Notes: a model not told the origin generated them from the letters alone. 64,000 nucleotides of DNA from Pseudomonas iridis (GCF_017980685.1 NZ_JACXXO010000001.1:620001-684000); one strand, 5' to 3'; positions 17,177-28,504 are shown, counted from the first letter of the stretch. A program made the numbers and translations.

Positions 17177-18985
17177 ATGAACGAACAGCAAATCCTGATG
17201 GCGTTTGGCGCAATCGGAGCGGCGGCGCTGGGGTGCCAGTGGCTGGCCTGGCGCTTGAAATTGCCGGCAATTTTGTTTCTGTTGCTGACCGGCATTCTGG
17301 TAGGCCCGGTGCTGGGCTGGCTTGATCCACAGGAAATGTTCGGCCCCCTGTTGATGCCGCTGGTGTCGCTGGCAGTGGCGTTGATCCTGTTCGAGGGCAG
17401 CCTGACCCTGCATCTGTCGGAATGGCGCGAGATTGGTAGCGTCGTCCACCGACTGGTGACTATCGGTGCGATCTCGACCTGGATAGTCATCGCGGTCGCG
17501 ACCCACTTTCTGCTCGGGTTCGACTGGATGCTGGCCATTCTCTTCGGCAGTCTGACGCTGGTGACCGGGCCTACGGTGATCGTACCCATGCTGCGTGTGG
17601 TGCGCCCAAAAGCGTCTATTGCCAACATTCTGCGCTGGGAAGGGATCGTCATTGATCCGATCGGCGCCCTGCTCGCCGTTGTGGTCTACAGCTTCATCAT
17701 CGCCAGTGCCGAGGGGCATGGCCTCAAGCAAAGCCTGTTCACTTTCGGCGGCGTCATTTTGTGCGGCGCGGTGTTCGGGATCGTCGGTGGCTGGGTGCTG
17801 GGCACGGTCATTCGTCGGCAATGGCTGCCCGAGTACCTGCATAACCTCGCCTCCCTGGCGGCAGTGCTGGGGATTTTCATTGCGTCCAACGAGGTCATGC
17901 ACGAGTCCGGCCTGCTGGCGGTGACGCTGATGGGCATGTGGCTGGCCAACATGAAGGGCGTGGATGTGCGGCACATTCTGCACTTCAAGGAAAACCTCAG
18001 CGTGCTGCTGATTTCCGGATTGTTCATTCTGCTGGCAGCGCGTCTGGACCTTTACGCCCTGATCGGATTGGGGCCGCTGGTGTTGATTCTGTTGCTGGTG
18101 ATTCAGTTGATCGCCCGGCCGCTGAACGTACTGCTCAGCACCGCCGGTTCCAGCCTCAGTTGGCGTGAGCGGGCGCTGTTGTGCTGGATTGCCCCACGGG
18201 GAATAGTGGCGGCGGCGGTGTCGGCGATTTTTGCGATTCGCCTCGACGAAGCCGGACATGAAGGTGCGCTGCTGCTGGTGCCGCTGACCTTTGCGGTGAT
18301 CATCGGCACGGTGGTCCTGCAAAGTGCCACGGCGCGCCCCCTTGCCCGACTATTGAAGGTCGCCGAGCCGGCCCCCAGCGGTTTTTTGATCGTTGGCGCG
18401 AATGGTCCGGCGCGGGAGCTGGGCAAGTCGCTGCAACAACTCGGCAGCCGGGTTTTGCTGACCGATTCCAGCTGGGAAAACATTCGTGCCGCACGCATGG
18501 AAGGCATACCGACGTACTTTGGCAACCCGGCGTCGCAGCATGCAGATGCGCACCTGGATCTGGTCGGGCTGGGGCACTTGCTGGCGCTGTCGCCGTCAGG
18601 AGAACTCAACACCCTGGCGGCAATGCGCTTTCGCCACGACTTCGGGCATCAGCGCCTTTTCGGATTGGCGAGCGGTCATGAAAGCCGCCGCAGCGATAAG
18701 CATCGGGCGAGTCTGGAGCACCGTGGTAATCAGTTGGGCAGTGAGGCTCTCACTTACGCGAAACTGGCCAGCCGGCTGAGTCAGGGTGCCGAGTTGTACA
18801 GCACGACGCTGACGGATGGGTTTGGCTGGGATGATTACCGCGCGCTGCATGGTAATCGGGCGACGCTGCTGTTCATGCGCGATGACAGTGGATGGGTGCA
18901 TGTGGTGACGCCGGAGACTACGGTGAAGCCGGGATCCGGGTGGACAGTGTTGGCTCTGATTCAGCCTGAGATCAGCGGCGCCTGA
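17177..18985 (+). CDS. Cation:proton antiporter (CPA1-type) with TrkA-like C-terminal domain
   Basis: A 602-residue membrane protein. Residues about 1-400 carry roughly a dozen hydrophobic segments of the Na+/H+ exchanger fold, with FEGSLTL, LVTGPTVIVPML and WEGIVIDPIGALLAV resembling NhaP/CPA1 ion-binding helices. Residues about 400-600 are cytoplasmic and begin GFLIVGANGPARELGKSL, a degenerate Rossmann/RCK (TrkA-N) start, suggesting nucleotide or redox control. GGGAG lies 7 nt before the ATG. It is divergent from xerD. Ion specificity (Na+ or K+) cannot be read from the sequence. Confidence 0.85.
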   Translation: MNEQQILMAFGAIGAAALGCQWLAWRLKLPAILFLLLTGILVGPVLGWLDPQEMFGPLLMPLVSLAVALILFEGSLTLHLSEWREIGSVVHRLVTIGAISTWIVIAVATHFLLGFDWMLAILFGSLTLVTGPTVIVPMLRVVRPKASIANILRWEGIVIDPIGALLAVVVYSFIIASAEGHGLKQSLFTFGGVILCGAVFGIVGGWVLGTVIRRQWLPEYLHNLASLAAVLGIFIASNEVMHESGLLAVTLMGMWLANMKGVDVRHILHFKENLSVLLISGLFILLAARLDLYALIGLGPLVLILLLVIQLIARPLNVLLSTAGSSLSWRERALLCWIAPRGIVAAAVSAIFAIRLDEAGHEGALLLVPLTFAVIIGTVVLQSATARPLARLLKVAEPAPSGFLIVGANGPARELGKSLQQLGSRVLLTDSSWENIRAARMEGIPTYFGNPASQHADAHLDLVGLGHLLALSPSGELNTLAAMRFRHDFGHQRLFGLASGHESRRSDKHRASLEHRGNQLGSEALTYAKLASRLSQGAELYSTTLTDGFGWDDYRALHGNRATLLFMRDDSGWVHVVTPETTVKPGSGWTVLALIQPEISGA

Positions 18986-18992
18986 CCTGACG

Positions 18993-19083
18993 TCTTCGCG
19001 AGCAGGCTCGCTCCCACAGGTTGTGTGCCGGACATGAATTTCGTGTTTACCCTGATCACTGTGGGACGAGCCTGCTCGCGAAT
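18993..19083. repeat. REP doublet, family A
   Basis: Inverted TCGCGAGCAGGCTCGCTCCC units separated by about 40 bp, between the antiporter and thioesterase genes, which converge. The right copy has one base change (GGGACGAGC). Confidence 0.85.
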
Positions 19084-19102
19084 GACGCGACTCAGTTCTG
19101 GA

Positions 19103-19516
19103 TCAGGCAGCAAACCCTGGCAGCACCGGCACCGGGCGCTTGTCATCATCAATTGCCACAAAGCTGAACTGACCATGAATCGCTTTCTCGCGACCGTCGC
19201 AGCTCATGCTCTCGACAAACACTTCCACTTCGACCTTGAGGCTGGTGTTGCCGACCTTGATCACTTTCCCTACCAGCTCAACGATGGAGCCCGCCGGGAT
19301 TGCATGATTGAAGTCGATGCGGTCAGTGGACACGGTCACCAGCGGCAAGCGGCAGAAACGCGTGGCGGTGATGAACGACACTTCATCCATCCACGCCAGC
19401 GCAGTGCCGCCGAACAGGGTGTTGTGGTGGTTGGTGGTCGGCGGAAAGACAGCTTTGGTGACGCGGGTCACCGAGAGTTCGGTGCGGCGTTCGATTTCCT
19501 GGTCGCGGAGGGTCAT
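19103..19516 (-). CDS. Acyl-CoA thioesterase, YciA/BACH hot-dog family
   Basis: A 137-residue single hot-dog-domain thioesterase. The NHHNTLFGGTALAWMDEVSF block carries the family's active-site Asp on the long helix, and the VSTDRIDFNHAIPAGSIVEL strand is typical of the YciA/acyl-CoA hydrolase group that cleaves short- to medium-chain acyl-CoAs. The protein is cytoplasmic and probably hexameric by family knowledge. It is a lone gene between a REP pair and the rplS terminator. Confidence 0.87.
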   Translation of the reverse strand: MTLRDQEIERRTELSVTRVTKAVFPPTTNHHNTLFGGTALAWMDEVSFITATRFCRLPLVTVSTDRIDFNHAIPAGSIVELVGKVIKVGNTSLKVEVEVFVESMSCDGREKAIHGQFSFVAIDDDKRPVPVLPGFAA

Positions 19517-19567
19517 GGTGTTACTGCTCTTGTGTGACGGGCTTCCGAATGAAAAGCAAGATCAACA

Positions 19568-19596
19568 GATCGCAGCCTTCGGCAGCTCCTACAGGG
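19568..19596. repeat. Single REP unit, family C
   Basis: One copy of the unit GATCGCAGCCTTCGGCAGCT(CCTACAGGGG) without an inverted partner. Related copies occur at 31347, 31973 and 35104. Confidence 0.75.
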
Positions 19597-19620
19597 GAGA
19601 TTTGGTGAATTTCGGACAAC

Positions 19621-19648
19621 AAAAAAGCAGCCCGAAGGCTGCTTTTTT
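19621..19648. terminator. Bidirectional terminator after rplS
   Basis: AAAAAAGCAGCC-CGAA-GGCTGCTTTTTT: perfect 12-bp stem with a tetraloop, ending the rpsP-rimM-trmD-rplS transcript. Confidence 0.9.
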
Positions 19649-19666
19649 CTGCATCGGAAGCTGGAC

Positions 19667-20017
19667 TTAAGCCAGTTTTTCCTTGATGCGAGCTGCTTTG
19701 CCCGACAGGTCGCGCAGGTAGTACAGCTTGGCTTTACGTACGTCACCGCGACGTTTAACAGCCATGCTGTCGATCTGCGGGGAGTAGGTCTGGAAAGTAC
19801 GTTCTACGCCAACACCGTTGGAGATTTTACGTACGGTGAACGCACTGTTCACGCCGCGGTTACGCTTGGCGATTACAACGCCTTCGAACGCTTGCAGACG
19901 GGAACGATCGCCTTCCTTCACTTTCACCTGAACGACAATGGTGTCGCCTGGGGCAAAGGTAGGGATTTCTTTGGTCATCTGCTCTGCTTCGAGTGCAAGG
20001 ATGATTTTGTTGGTCAT
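19667..20017 (-). CDS. rplS: 50S ribosomal protein L19
   Basis: A 116-residue L19, a component of the 30S-50S interface. The core is recognisable from [48 protein letters not shown] and the basic [18 protein letters not shown] end. It is the last gene of the rpsP-rimM-trmD-rplS operon, 45 nt after trmD, in the order conserved across gammaproteobacteria. Confidence 0.98.
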
Positions 20018-20062
20018 GCTGTGCTCCTAAGGTAAATCAACTGATCTACCATCGATACGTTG

Positions 20063-20815
20063 TTAACTATCGTCCCGCTCGCGGATATATTCCTCGAGCA
20101 GCTTCTTCTCTTCTCCAGAAAGCGAGCGGCTTTCCAGAAGATCGGCGCGTCGTTCATAGGTCCTACCAAGGGACTGCTGTAAACGCCAACGCCGGATATG
20201 CGCGTGATTGCCACTTAGCAACACGTCGGGAACACGCTGATCCGCATACACCTCAGGTCGGGTGTAGTGCGGGCAATCCAGCAAACCATCCGTAAAGGAA
20301 TCTTCCTCAGCGGAGTCCGCATGCCCTAAAGCTCCAGGCAGCAGCCGTGTAACCGCATCGATCAGGACCATGGCCGGCAGCTCACCGCCAGACAGTACAT
20401 AATCGCCAATCGACCACTCTTCATCGACATGAGCCTCAATAAAGCGCTCGTCAATGCCTTCATAGCGGCCGGCAATCAGGATCAATGCATCCGATTGTGC
20501 CAACTCGCGTACCGCCGACTGATTCAGTTGACGGCCTTGGGGGGACAGGTAAATAACCTTCGCCTCCTCCCCGGCTGCTGCCTTGGCCTGAGCCAGCGCA
20601 TCTTCCAGGGGCTTGATCTTCATCACCATGCCCGGACCACCGCCAAACGGGCGATCGTCCACAGTGTGATGCCGATCCGTCGTGTAATCTCGCGGATTCC
20701 AACAGGTCAGCTGCAAGAGCCCCTGTTTGACCGCACGACTGGTGATGCCGTAGTCGCCAATGGCGGAAAACATCTCGGGAAACAAACTGATCACTTCTAC
20801 GCGCAAGTTAGCCAC
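20063..20815 (-). CDS. trmD: tRNA (guanine-N1)-methyltransferase TrmD
   Basis: A 250-residue SPOUT-class enzyme that methylates G37 of tRNAs from S-adenosylmethionine and so prevents +1 frameshifting. The trefoil-knot motifs are visible: [13 protein letters not shown] at the N-terminus, [25 protein letters not shown] and [18 protein letters not shown] at 20815 is chosen because it starts just 3 nt after the rimM stop and gives the usual TrmD N-terminus and length; longer frames run into rimM. Tight spacing implies translational coupling. Confidence 0.96.
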   Translation of the reverse strand: MANLRVEVISLFPEMFSAIGDYGITSRAVKQGLLQLTCWNPRDYTTDRHHTVDDRPFGGGPGMVMKIKPLEDALAQAKAAAGEEAKVIYLSPQGRQLNQSAVRELAQSDALILIAGRYEGIDERFIEAHVDEEWSIGDYVLSGGELPAMVLIDAVTRLLPGALGHADSAEEDSFTDGLLDCPHYTRPEVYADQRVPDVLLSGNHAHIRRWRLQQSLGRTYERRADLLESRSLSGEEKKLLEEYIRERDDS

Positions 20816-20817
20816 GC

Positions 20818-21354
20818 TTAGAAGTCCGCGTCCCAATCCACCTTCATCTCGCCCGCTGCGAGGTCGACTGCCAACACGCATTGCTCCGTATAGGGCAACA
20901 GGCGTTCGCGATCATCCAGGCTGCCAGCGCAAGGCTTGACTACCATTACATCATTGGCGCCGGTTTCCAGAAGATGATCGATTTTCCCGAGCAGCTGGCC
21001 CAGTTGATCAATGACCTTCAGACCTTCGAGTTGGTACCAGTAGTACTCACCGTCGGTCAATTCAGCGAACATGTTGCGTGGCACGCAGATCTCGTAACCG
21101 GCCAGAAGACGAGCTTCTTCACGATCATCAAGATCCTTGAGCTTTGCGACCAGGAACTTATCGCTCCCGCGTCCACTGACCAGCTCGACCTGTTTGACAT
21201 TGCCTTCGCGCTTGAGCGTCCAGGTTTTGTACTGCAACAGGTTTTCAGTCGGATCAGTAAAGGAATAAACCTTCACTTCGCCGCGAACGCCATGAACAGA
21301 ATAAATTTTGCCAATAACGATCAAATCATCAGCAACAGCAGGCGTCGCGTTCAT
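20818..21354 (-). CDS. rimM: Ribosome maturation factor RimM
   Basis: A 178-residue 16S rRNA processing factor that binds S19 and helps maturation of the 30S head. The N-terminal beta-barrel begins [22 protein letters not shown] and the C-terminal PRC-barrel carries the [13 protein letters not shown] motif and an LLPYTEQCV block. It follows rpsP by 5 nt and precedes trmD by 2 nt. Confidence 0.97.
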   Translation of the reverse strand: MNATPAVADDLIVIGKIYSVHGVRGEVKVYSFTDPTENLLQYKTWTLKREGNVKQVELVSGRGSDKFLVAKLKDLDDREEARLLAGYEICVPRNMFAELTDGEYYWYQLEGLKVIDQLGQLLGKIDHLLETGANDVMVVKPCAGSLDDRERLLPYTEQCVLAVDLAAGEMKVDWDADF

Positions 21355-21359
21355 ATTGC

Positions 21360-21611
21360 TCAGGCCGCAGCCTTGGCAGTTTCCTTCAACAACTGAGCAA
21401 CGCGCTCAGAAGGTTGTGCACCAACGCTCAGCCAGTAGGCTACGCGCTCTTGGTTCACGGACAGACGGATTTCCTGACCACGGGCAACAGGGTTGAAGAA
21501 GCCAACCTGTTCTTTGTGGGAGCCGTCACGCGGGTTACGCGAGTCGGTTACGGTCAGGTGGTAAAACGGGCGCTTTTTGGAGCCGCCAAGGGCAAGACGG
21601 ATTGTTAGCAT
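21360..21611 (-). CDS. rpsP: 30S ribosomal protein S16
   Basis: An 83-residue S16 with the standard start ([24 protein letters not shown]) and the GFFNPVARG and [15 protein letters not shown] blocks. It is the first gene of the four-gene translation operon. AGGAAC about 12 nt before the ATG serves as ribosome-binding site, and a good sigma-70 promoter is visible about 75-100 nt upstream. Confidence 0.98.
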   Translation of the reverse strand: MLTIRLALGGSKKRPFYHLTVTDSRNPRDGSHKEQVGFFNPVARGQEIRLSVNQERVAYWLSVGAQPSERVAQLLKETAKAAA

Positions 21612-21683
21612 GTGAACATCGTTCCTGTAGTCGGTGCTGCAAATCTAAATGCACAGCGGGCATAGGTGCCCGAAAGGCCGCAT

Positions 21684-21711
21684 ATTCTAAGGAATATCCG
21701 GACTTTTGCAA
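21684..21711 (-). promoter_or_regulatory. Sigma-70 promoter of the rpsP operon
   Basis: On the minus strand TTGCAA (21706-21711) and TAGAAT (21684-21689) are spaced by 16 bp, close to TTGACA-N17-TATAAT. The predicted start leaves a leader of about 65 nt before rpsP. Confidence 0.6.
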
Positions 21712-21939
21712 ATGACTTTTTCCGGCGCCTATGGCATGCCGTGCAGATTTGCATATAGAGCCGTCGTTTAAAACGGCCAGTCAGCTCCCGCCAAGCGCGG
21801 GTTTGCTGTTGATCCCGCATCCTTGCGGGGCCTGCGCCGGTGCGACGACCGGCGAGTTTCTGCGATCTCGCCTCTCTCATTTCACTCACTTTTGGCGAGA
21901 CGCAGCCATCAGTGAGCAGAATGGGTGAGGCAGGACACC
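21712..21939. other. Gene-free stretch between ffh and rpsP with several short hairpins
   Basis: With the rpsP leader this gives 328 bp without a gene. Read on the minus strand after the ffh stop there are four short hairpins in a row: GCCGGT/ACCGGC near 21838-21855, CCCGCA/TGCGGG near 21815-21830, CCCGC/GCGGG near 21788-21802 and GCCGT/ACGGC near 21763-21780. None has a good T-run, so I cannot name the ffh terminator. The cluster may slow or stop transcription, or may be a small RNA. Confidence 0.4.
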
Positions 21940-23316
<1,377 letters not shown>

Positions 23317-23526
23317 TGCGCGATCCTTTCAGGCCCTGTGTAGACCGGGATAATGGCGGCCCAGACCGGAATCAACATGTGCTCGGCGAGCCTGCGGCGT
23401 GGGCAGGTCGCGGATTATAGCGAAGACTGCGTCTGGCGGACACCTCGCTGTCAGCTTCCTGAGTCTTTCGTGTCATGGGGGTTCTATGCCAAACTCAGCG
23501 CCTTTCGGGCTTGCCTAACAGGATTT

Positions 23527-24339
23527 ATGCTCCCCTTGTCACCCAGTTTGCTGACTACCCTCGCCGCCGCCCTTCTATACGCCGCTGCGACTATTTATCA
23601 GAGCACTCGTCTGGCCACCGGCGCCAAGGCGAACAAGCGCCTGCTGGTTACGCTCGGCGTCCTCGCCGTGGTGGCTCACAGCGCCAGCCTGCTCACTCAT
23701 TTGCTGACCCCGATCGGTCTGGGCCTGGATTTCTTCAGTGCCTCCAGTCTTATCGCGGCGGCAGTGATCGCCCTGACGCTGCTCGCCTGCTCGCGGATTC
23801 CGGTCGAGAACCTGCTGGTGTTGCTCTTCCCGCTGGGTGCGATCACCGTGTTGCTCGCGCAATTCGCGCCGACCGGCACGGTGCAGATCATCGATGAAGA
23901 GCCGGGTATCCTCGCGCACATTCTATTGTCGATCCTCGCCTACGGCATGTTCACCATCGCGGTGTTCCAGGCCTTGCTGCTGCTGGTGCAAGACCACCAG
24001 CTCAAGCACAAGCACCCGTCCGGGCTGATCAAGAACTTCCCGCCGCTGCAAACCATGGAAAGCCTGCTGTTTGGTTTCCTCTGGGCCGGCTGGACGCTGC
24101 TGTCGCTGTCGTTGATCTCCGGGTGGCTGTTCGTCGAGAACCTGTTCGCCCAGCATCTGGTGCACAAGACCCTGCTGGCGTGCCTGGCCTGGGTCGTATT
24201 CAGCGTGCTGTTGTGGGGCCGCAACCGTCTCGGATGGCGTGGCCACAAGGCGATTCGCTGGACCCTCGCCGGTTTCTGTCTGCTGATGTTGGCGTATTTC
24301 GGCAGCAAACTGGTTCGTGAATACATTCTGCACATCTGA
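23527..24339 (+). CDS. CcsA/YpjD-like cytochrome c assembly membrane protein
   Basis: A 270-residue integral membrane protein with about eight hydrophobic segments. Late motifs LLSLSLISGW, a conserved His in FAQHLVHKT and WGRNRLGWRGHKAIRW resemble the CcsA/CcmC-type 'cytochrome C assembly protein' family that handles haem. It is always found next to ffh and a CorC-like gene in pseudomonads. ATG 23527 is preferred because AGGA lies 5-8 nt upstream and the first TM begins there; the frame stays open 174 nt further upstream without signal. A direct haem role here is inferred from the family. Confidence 0.8.
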   Translation: MLPLSPSLLTTLAAALLYAAATIYQSTRLATGAKANKRLLVTLGVLAVVAHSASLLTHLLTPIGLGLDFFSASSLIAAAVIALTLLACSRIPVENLLVLLFPLGAITVLLAQFAPTGTVQIIDEEPGILAHILLSILAYGMFTIAVFQALLLLVQDHQLKHKHPSGLIKNFPPLQTMESLLFGFLWAGWTLLSLSLISGWLFVENLFAQHLVHKTLLACLAWVVFSVLLWGRNRLGWRGHKAIRWTLAGFCLLMLAYFGSKLVREYILHI

Positions 24340-24351
24340 CGGGCGGCATAA

Positions 24352-25593
24352 ATGGACGGTTTGCCCATAGGGCCGATGCTCGCGGTATTTGTCCTGCTGG
24401 TTTTATGGTCGGGGCTATTTACCGCCGTCGAAATCGCGCAGCAGCACCTGCTCGCACAACGCACCGCCTCACGCGCCAGCGATAAACCGCTGGCGAAGCT
24501 GAGCTTCCCGCTCGACAGCCTGATCCTCTGCAACACCCTGTGCCGTGCGCTCGCGGTGGTGATCGCCACGTTACTGGCAATTTTCCTCTGTGAAGAAAAC
24601 GGCCCTTGGGCGGCGTGCCTGGGTGTCGGTGCGGTGTTGTTGGTGTTTGCCGATTACTTCCCGCGCACCATCGCCCGGCGTTATCCGGATGCCGTGCTGG
24701 CGTTTGGCAATTCGCTGCTGGCGGTGCCGCTGAAGATCATTTATCCGTTGGCGTGGCTGTTCAGCCGCATCAGCGCTTTGCTCCTGGCGCCGCTAGTGCG
24801 CAAAGCCCAGGTCGTGCAGCAAAGCGAAGACGATGAGCCGGTTGATCGTCACGCTGACCCGGAGCACCCGGTTCGCGCGCACCCGGTGTCGGGCATCCAC
24901 GCCCTGGACAACATTACGGTCAACGACATTCTGGTACCGCGCAGTGACGTCGACGGTATCAACCTCGACGACCCGATCGAAGAAATCATCGAACAACTGC
25001 GCAACACCAAGCGCACGCGCCTGCCGCTGTTCCACAGTGATATCAACCAGGTTGAGGCCGTGCTCAACACCCGGCAGATTCGTCACTTGCTGAACAATAA
25101 CGACCTGACCCGCGAAGCACTGCTGGCCGCCAGTTACGAGCCGTACTTCGTACCCGAAAGCACACCGCTGCAGCTGCAACTGCTCAACTTCCACAAGCAG
25201 CAGCGACGCTTGGGCATGGTGGTCGACGAGTACGGCGAAGTGCTCGGCATCGTCACGCTGGAAGACATTCTCGAAGAGATCGTCGGCGAATTCGAAAGCG
25301 AGCACAGCCTCGATAATCCGCACATTCACCCGCAAGCCGATGGCCGCATGATGATCGACGGCGCCGCCTCGATCCGTGAATTGAACAAGTGCCTGGGCTG
25401 GCACTTGCCCAGCGATGGGCCGAAAACCCTCAATGGCCTGGTAACCGAGGCGCTGGAAACCATTCCCGAAAGCGCTGTTTGCCTGAAGATCGGCCGTTAT
25501 CGGCTGGAGATTCTCGAGACCGAGGAGAACCGGGTGAGCAAGGTGCTGATCTGGCATACCTCTTCTGTACCTGTTCTGGTGCCTGCCATTTAA
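24352..25593 (+). CDS. CNNM/CorC-HlyC family membrane protein (DUF21-CBS-CorC)
   Basis: A 413-residue protein. Residues 1-150 are a DUF21/CNNM transmembrane domain (four hydrophobic segments), residues about 180-305 a CBS pair (VNDILVPRSDV, RRLGMVVDEYGEVLGIVTLEDILEEIVGE) and residues about 320-405 the CorC_HlyC domain. The family is linked to Mg2+/Co2+ efflux or magnesium homeostasis (CorB/CorC, YfjD). It begins 12 nt after the CcsA-like gene, so the two are cotranscribed, and a terminator follows. Confidence 0.88.
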   Translation: MDGLPIGPMLAVFVLLVLWSGLFTAVEIAQQHLLAQRTASRASDKPLAKLSFPLDSLILCNTLCRALAVVIATLLAIFLCEENGPWAACLGVGAVLLVFADYFPRTIARRYPDAVLAFGNSLLAVPLKIIYPLAWLFSRISALLLAPLVRKAQVVQQSEDDEPVDRHADPEHPVRAHPVSGIHALDNITVNDILVPRSDVDGINLDDPIEEIIEQLRNTKRTRLPLFHSDINQVEAVLNTRQIRHLLNNNDLTREALLAASYEPYFVPESTPLQLQLLNFHKQQRRLGMVVDEYGEVLGIVTLEDILEEIVGEFESEHSLDNPHIHPQADGRMMIDGAASIRELNKCLGWHLPSDGPKTLNGLVTEALETIPESAVCLKIGRYRLEILETEENRVSKVLIWHTSSVPVLVPAI

Positions 25594-25604
25594 AAGCGCA
25601 AAAA

Positions 25605-25645
25605 ATCGTCCGAAGGCTCGGGCCGCGTTCGGACGATCTTTGCTC
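25605..25645 (+). terminator. Intrinsic terminator after the CorC-like gene
   Basis: ATCGTCCGAA/TTCGGACGAT, a 10-bp stem with a 13-nt loop followed by CTTTGCTCTTGTT, 11 nt after the stop codon. Confidence 0.8.
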
Positions 25646-25861
25646 TTGTTCAATCGTTAGCCACCTTCCTATAATCGAGCCGGCTTACCCAAGCCCTGCC
25701 GAGCCTTGTGCTTACCCCGCACAAAACAGGTCTCGACCGTTTGCGCTTCACTCCGACGACTGTTCCTACTCGAAACAGCGCTCGCGTCTCATCCCACATC
25801 CCTGGGTGCTCAACCATAATAATTCGCTCCACCGGAGCTCATGACTGTCAGGGATCATTGC

Positions 25862-27178
25862 ATGACGACCAGTACCGCTTTCAGCGAAACCGCATCTGCC
25901 CAACCGACCAACTCCGCCACCCGCGTGGCGACGGCGAGTTTTATCGGCACCGCGATCGAGTTCTACGACTTCTATGTCTACGCCACGGCTGCCGCACTGG
26001 TGATCGGGCCGGTGTTCTTTCCGCAAACGTCCGGCACCGCGCAGATGCTTTCGGCTTTCCTCACCTTTGGCATTGCCTTCCTCGCTCGACCATTGGGTTC
26101 GGCGCTGTTCGGTCACTTCGGTGATCGCATCGGGCGCAAATCGACGCTGGTCGCCTCGCTGCTGTTGATGGGCGTCTGCACAACGCTGATTGGTGTGCTG
26201 CCGGGATACGACAGCATCGGGGCCTGGGCGCCGATTTTGTTGTGTGTGCTGCGCTTTGGTCAGGGCCTGGGATTGGGCGGTGAATGGGGTGGCGCCGCGC
26301 TGCTGGCCACGGAAAACGCGCCGAAAGGCAAGCGAGCCTGGTTCGGCATGTTTCCGCAACTCGGTCCTTCGATTGGTTTTCTCGCCGCCAATGGTCTGTT
26401 CCTGACGCTGGCCATGACGCTGGATGACGAACAGTTCCGCAGCTGGGGCTGGCGCATTCCGTTTCTGCTCAGCGCAGCGCTGGTGATGGTCGGTCTGTAC
26501 GTACGTCTGAAACTCCACGAAACGCCAGTGTTCGCCAATGCCATGGCGCGCCAGGAGCGGGTCAAACTGCCTCTGGTCGAACTGTTCAGCCAATATTGGG
26601 CGCCGACCCTGTTGGGCGCGGCGGCGATGGTGGTGTGTTATGCGCTGTTCTATATCTCGACGGTGTTTTCCCTGAGCTACGGCGTGTCCACCCTGGGTTA
26701 CAGCCGTGAGACGTTCCTGGGGCTGCTGTGTTTTGCCGTGTTGTTCATGGCCGCCGCGACGCCACTGTCAGCCTGGGCCAGCGATCGTTATGGACGCAAA
26801 CCGGTGCTGATCATCGGCGGTGTACTGGCGATTCTTTCGGGGTTTCTGATGGAGCCGCTGCTGACCCAGGGTTCGACCTGGGGCGTGGCGCTGTTTCTGT
26901 GCATCGAACTGTTCTTGATGGGCGTGACGTTCGCACCGATGGGCGCGTTGTTGCCGGAGCTGTTCCCGACCCACGTGCGCTATACCGGCGCGTCGGCGGC
27001 GTACAACCTCGGCGGCATTGTCGGAGCCTCGGCGGCGCCGTTCTTTGCGCAGAAACTGGTGGCGATGGGCGGTTTGAGTTATGTCGGCGGGTATATTTCG
27101 GGAGCGGCGGTGATCAGCTTGATCGCGGTGCTGTGCCTGAAGGAAACGCGCAATAACGATCTGAATCAGATTGCCTGA
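25862..27178 (+). CDS. MFS transporter, metabolite:H+ symporter (MHS) family
   Basis: A 438-residue, 12-TM major facilitator protein of the metabolite:H+ symporter family (relatives: ShiA, ProP, KgtP). Signatures are GTAIEFYDFYVYATAAAL in TM1, GHFGDRIGRKSTL in loop 2-3, LRFGQGLGLGGEWGGAALLATENAP in TM4 and SDRYGRKPVL in loop 8-9. I prefer ATG 25862 because AGGGA lies 8 nt upstream; an ATG at 25841 has its GGAG only 3 nt away. The substrate (an organic acid or similar) cannot be inferred. It is a lone gene flanked by a terminator and a REP pair. Confidence 0.88.
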   Translation: MTTSTAFSETASAQPTNSATRVATASFIGTAIEFYDFYVYATAAALVIGPVFFPQTSGTAQMLSAFLTFGIAFLARPLGSALFGHFGDRIGRKSTLVASLLLMGVCTTLIGVLPGYDSIGAWAPILLCVLRFGQGLGLGGEWGGAALLATENAPKGKRAWFGMFPQLGPSIGFLAANGLFLTLAMTLDDEQFRSWGWRIPFLLSAALVMVGLYVRLKLHETPVFANAMARQERVKLPLVELFSQYWAPTLLGAAAMVVCYALFYISTVFSLSYGVSTLGYSRETFLGLLCFAVLFMAAATPLSAWASDRYGRKPVLIIGGVLAILSGFLMEPLLTQGSTWGVALFLCIELFLMGVTFAPMGALLPELFPTHVRYTGASAAYNLGGIVGASAAPFFAQKLVAMGGLSYVGGYISGAAVISLIAVLCLKETRNNDLNQIA

Positions 27179-27192
27179 CAAAAGATCAAAAG

Positions 27193-27283
27193 CTTCGCGA
27201 GCAGGCTCGCTCCCACAGGGTCCGTGCAGTACACAGAATTTGTGAATACAGCCGAAACTGTGGGAGCGAGCCTGCTCGCGAAT
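27193..27283. repeat. REP doublet, family A
   Basis: Inverted TCGCGAGCAGGCTCGCTCCC units between the converging MFS transporter and purT genes. Confidence 0.85.
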
Positions 27284-27297
27284 GCCGCGCCTCAGTC

Positions 27298-28479
27298 TTA
27301 GAGATCTACAACAACAGCCTGAGCAGCACGGGTCGCCTTGGCACGAGCAGCCTCAATCGACTCGTCCCGCGCCAATGCCACACCCATCCGGCGCTGCCCA
27401 TTCACTTCAGGCTTGCCGAACAGACGCAGCGCCGTATCCGGCTCGCTCAGCGCAGCACCCAGGTTGGCGAAGGCTGTCTGGGTCGACTGCCCTTCGACCA
27501 GAATCACCGCCGAAGCCGATGGGCCGAACTGACGGATCAGCGGCACCGGCAAGCCCAGAATCGCCCGGGCATGCAGGGCGAACTGCGACAGGTCCTGGGA
27601 AATCAGGGTGACCAGGCCTGTGTCATGGGGACGCGGCGAAACTTCGCTGAACCACACCTGATCACCTTTGATAAACAGCTCGACACCAAACAGACCACGG
27701 CCACCCAGCGCCTCGGTTACCGCTTTGGCAACACGCTCGGATTCCGCCAGCGCAACCGGGCTCATGGCTTGTGGCTGCCAGGATTCCTGATAGTCGCCCT
27801 TCTCCTGACGGTGACCGACCGGTGCGCAGAAGGTCGTGCCACCGATGTGGCGCACGGTCAGCAAGGTGATTTCGTAGTCGAAATCGATGAAGCCTTCGAT
27901 GATCACCCGACCTTTGCCGGCACGACCGCCCTCTTGGGCGTAGTCCCAGGCTTTCTGTACGTCATCGATGCTGCGCAGCAGGCTCTGGCCTTTGCCCGAC
28001 GAACTCATCACTGGTTTGACAACACATGGGAAACCCAGGTCTTCAACAGCTTTGCTGTAGTCCTCGAAGGTGTCGGCGAAGTGGTACGGCGAGGTCGGCA
28101 GGTCCAGCTCTTCGGCGGCCAGACGACGGATGCCTTCGCGGTTCATGGTCAATTGCGCAGCGCGAGCAGTCGGGATCACGGTGAAGCCTTCAGCTTCCAG
28201 CTCGACCAGAGTGGCGGTGGCAATGGCTTCGATTTCCGGCACGATGAAGTGCGGCTTCTCGGCTTCGATCACTGCACGCAGGGCGGCACCGTCGAGCATG
28301 TTGATCACGTGGCTGCGATGCGCGACCTGCATGGCCGGCGCGTTGGCATAGCGGTCGACGGCAATCACTTCAACACCCAAACGTTGCAGTTCGATCACCA
28401 CTTCCTTGCCCAACTCACCACAGCCACACAGCAATACGCGGGTCGCGGTTGGCGACAATGGAGTTCCGATACGGGTCAT
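27298..28479 (-). CDS. purT: Formate-dependent phosphoribosylglycinamide formyltransferase PurT
   Basis: A 393-residue ATP-grasp enzyme that makes formyl-GAR from GAR, formate and ATP, the folate-independent route for step three of purine synthesis. The N-terminal [17 protein letters not shown] dinucleotide-like fold, the ATP-grasp glycine-rich loop ([14 protein letters not shown]) and the metal/phosphate block [17 protein letters not shown] are clear. Length matches E. coli PurT (392). The leader contains two overlapping hairpins, listed separately. Confidence 0.97.
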   Translation of the reverse strand: MTRIGTPLSPTATRVLLCGCGELGKEVVIELQRLGVEVIAVDRYANAPAMQVAHRSHVINMLDGAALRAVIEAEKPHFIVPEIEAIATATLVELEAEGFTVIPTARAAQLTMNREGIRRLAAEELDLPTSPYHFADTFEDYSKAVEDLGFPCVVKPVMSSSGKGQSLLRSIDDVQKAWDYAQEGGRAGKGRVIIEGFIDFDYEITLLTVRHIGGTTFCAPVGHRQEKGDYQESWQPQAMSPVALAESERVAKAVTEALGGRGLFGVELFIKGDQVWFSEVSPRPHDTGLVTLISQDLSQFALHARAILGLPVPLIRQFGPSASAVILVEGQSTQTAFANLGAALSEPDTALRLFGKPEVNGQRRMGVALARDESIEAARAKATRAAQAVVVDL

Positions 28480-28504
28480 CTCAGGTCCTCAAAGAAGCGG
28501 ATCA

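Noticed and set aside
17174..18322. 382-codon minus-strand frame opposite the antiporter
   Set aside because: Gln/His-rich low-complexity translation typical of antisense frames, no ribosome-binding site.
21605..21889. 94-codon frame between rpsP and ffh
   Set aside because: Overlaps the rpsP promoter and start; Arg/Cys-rich and without a family match.
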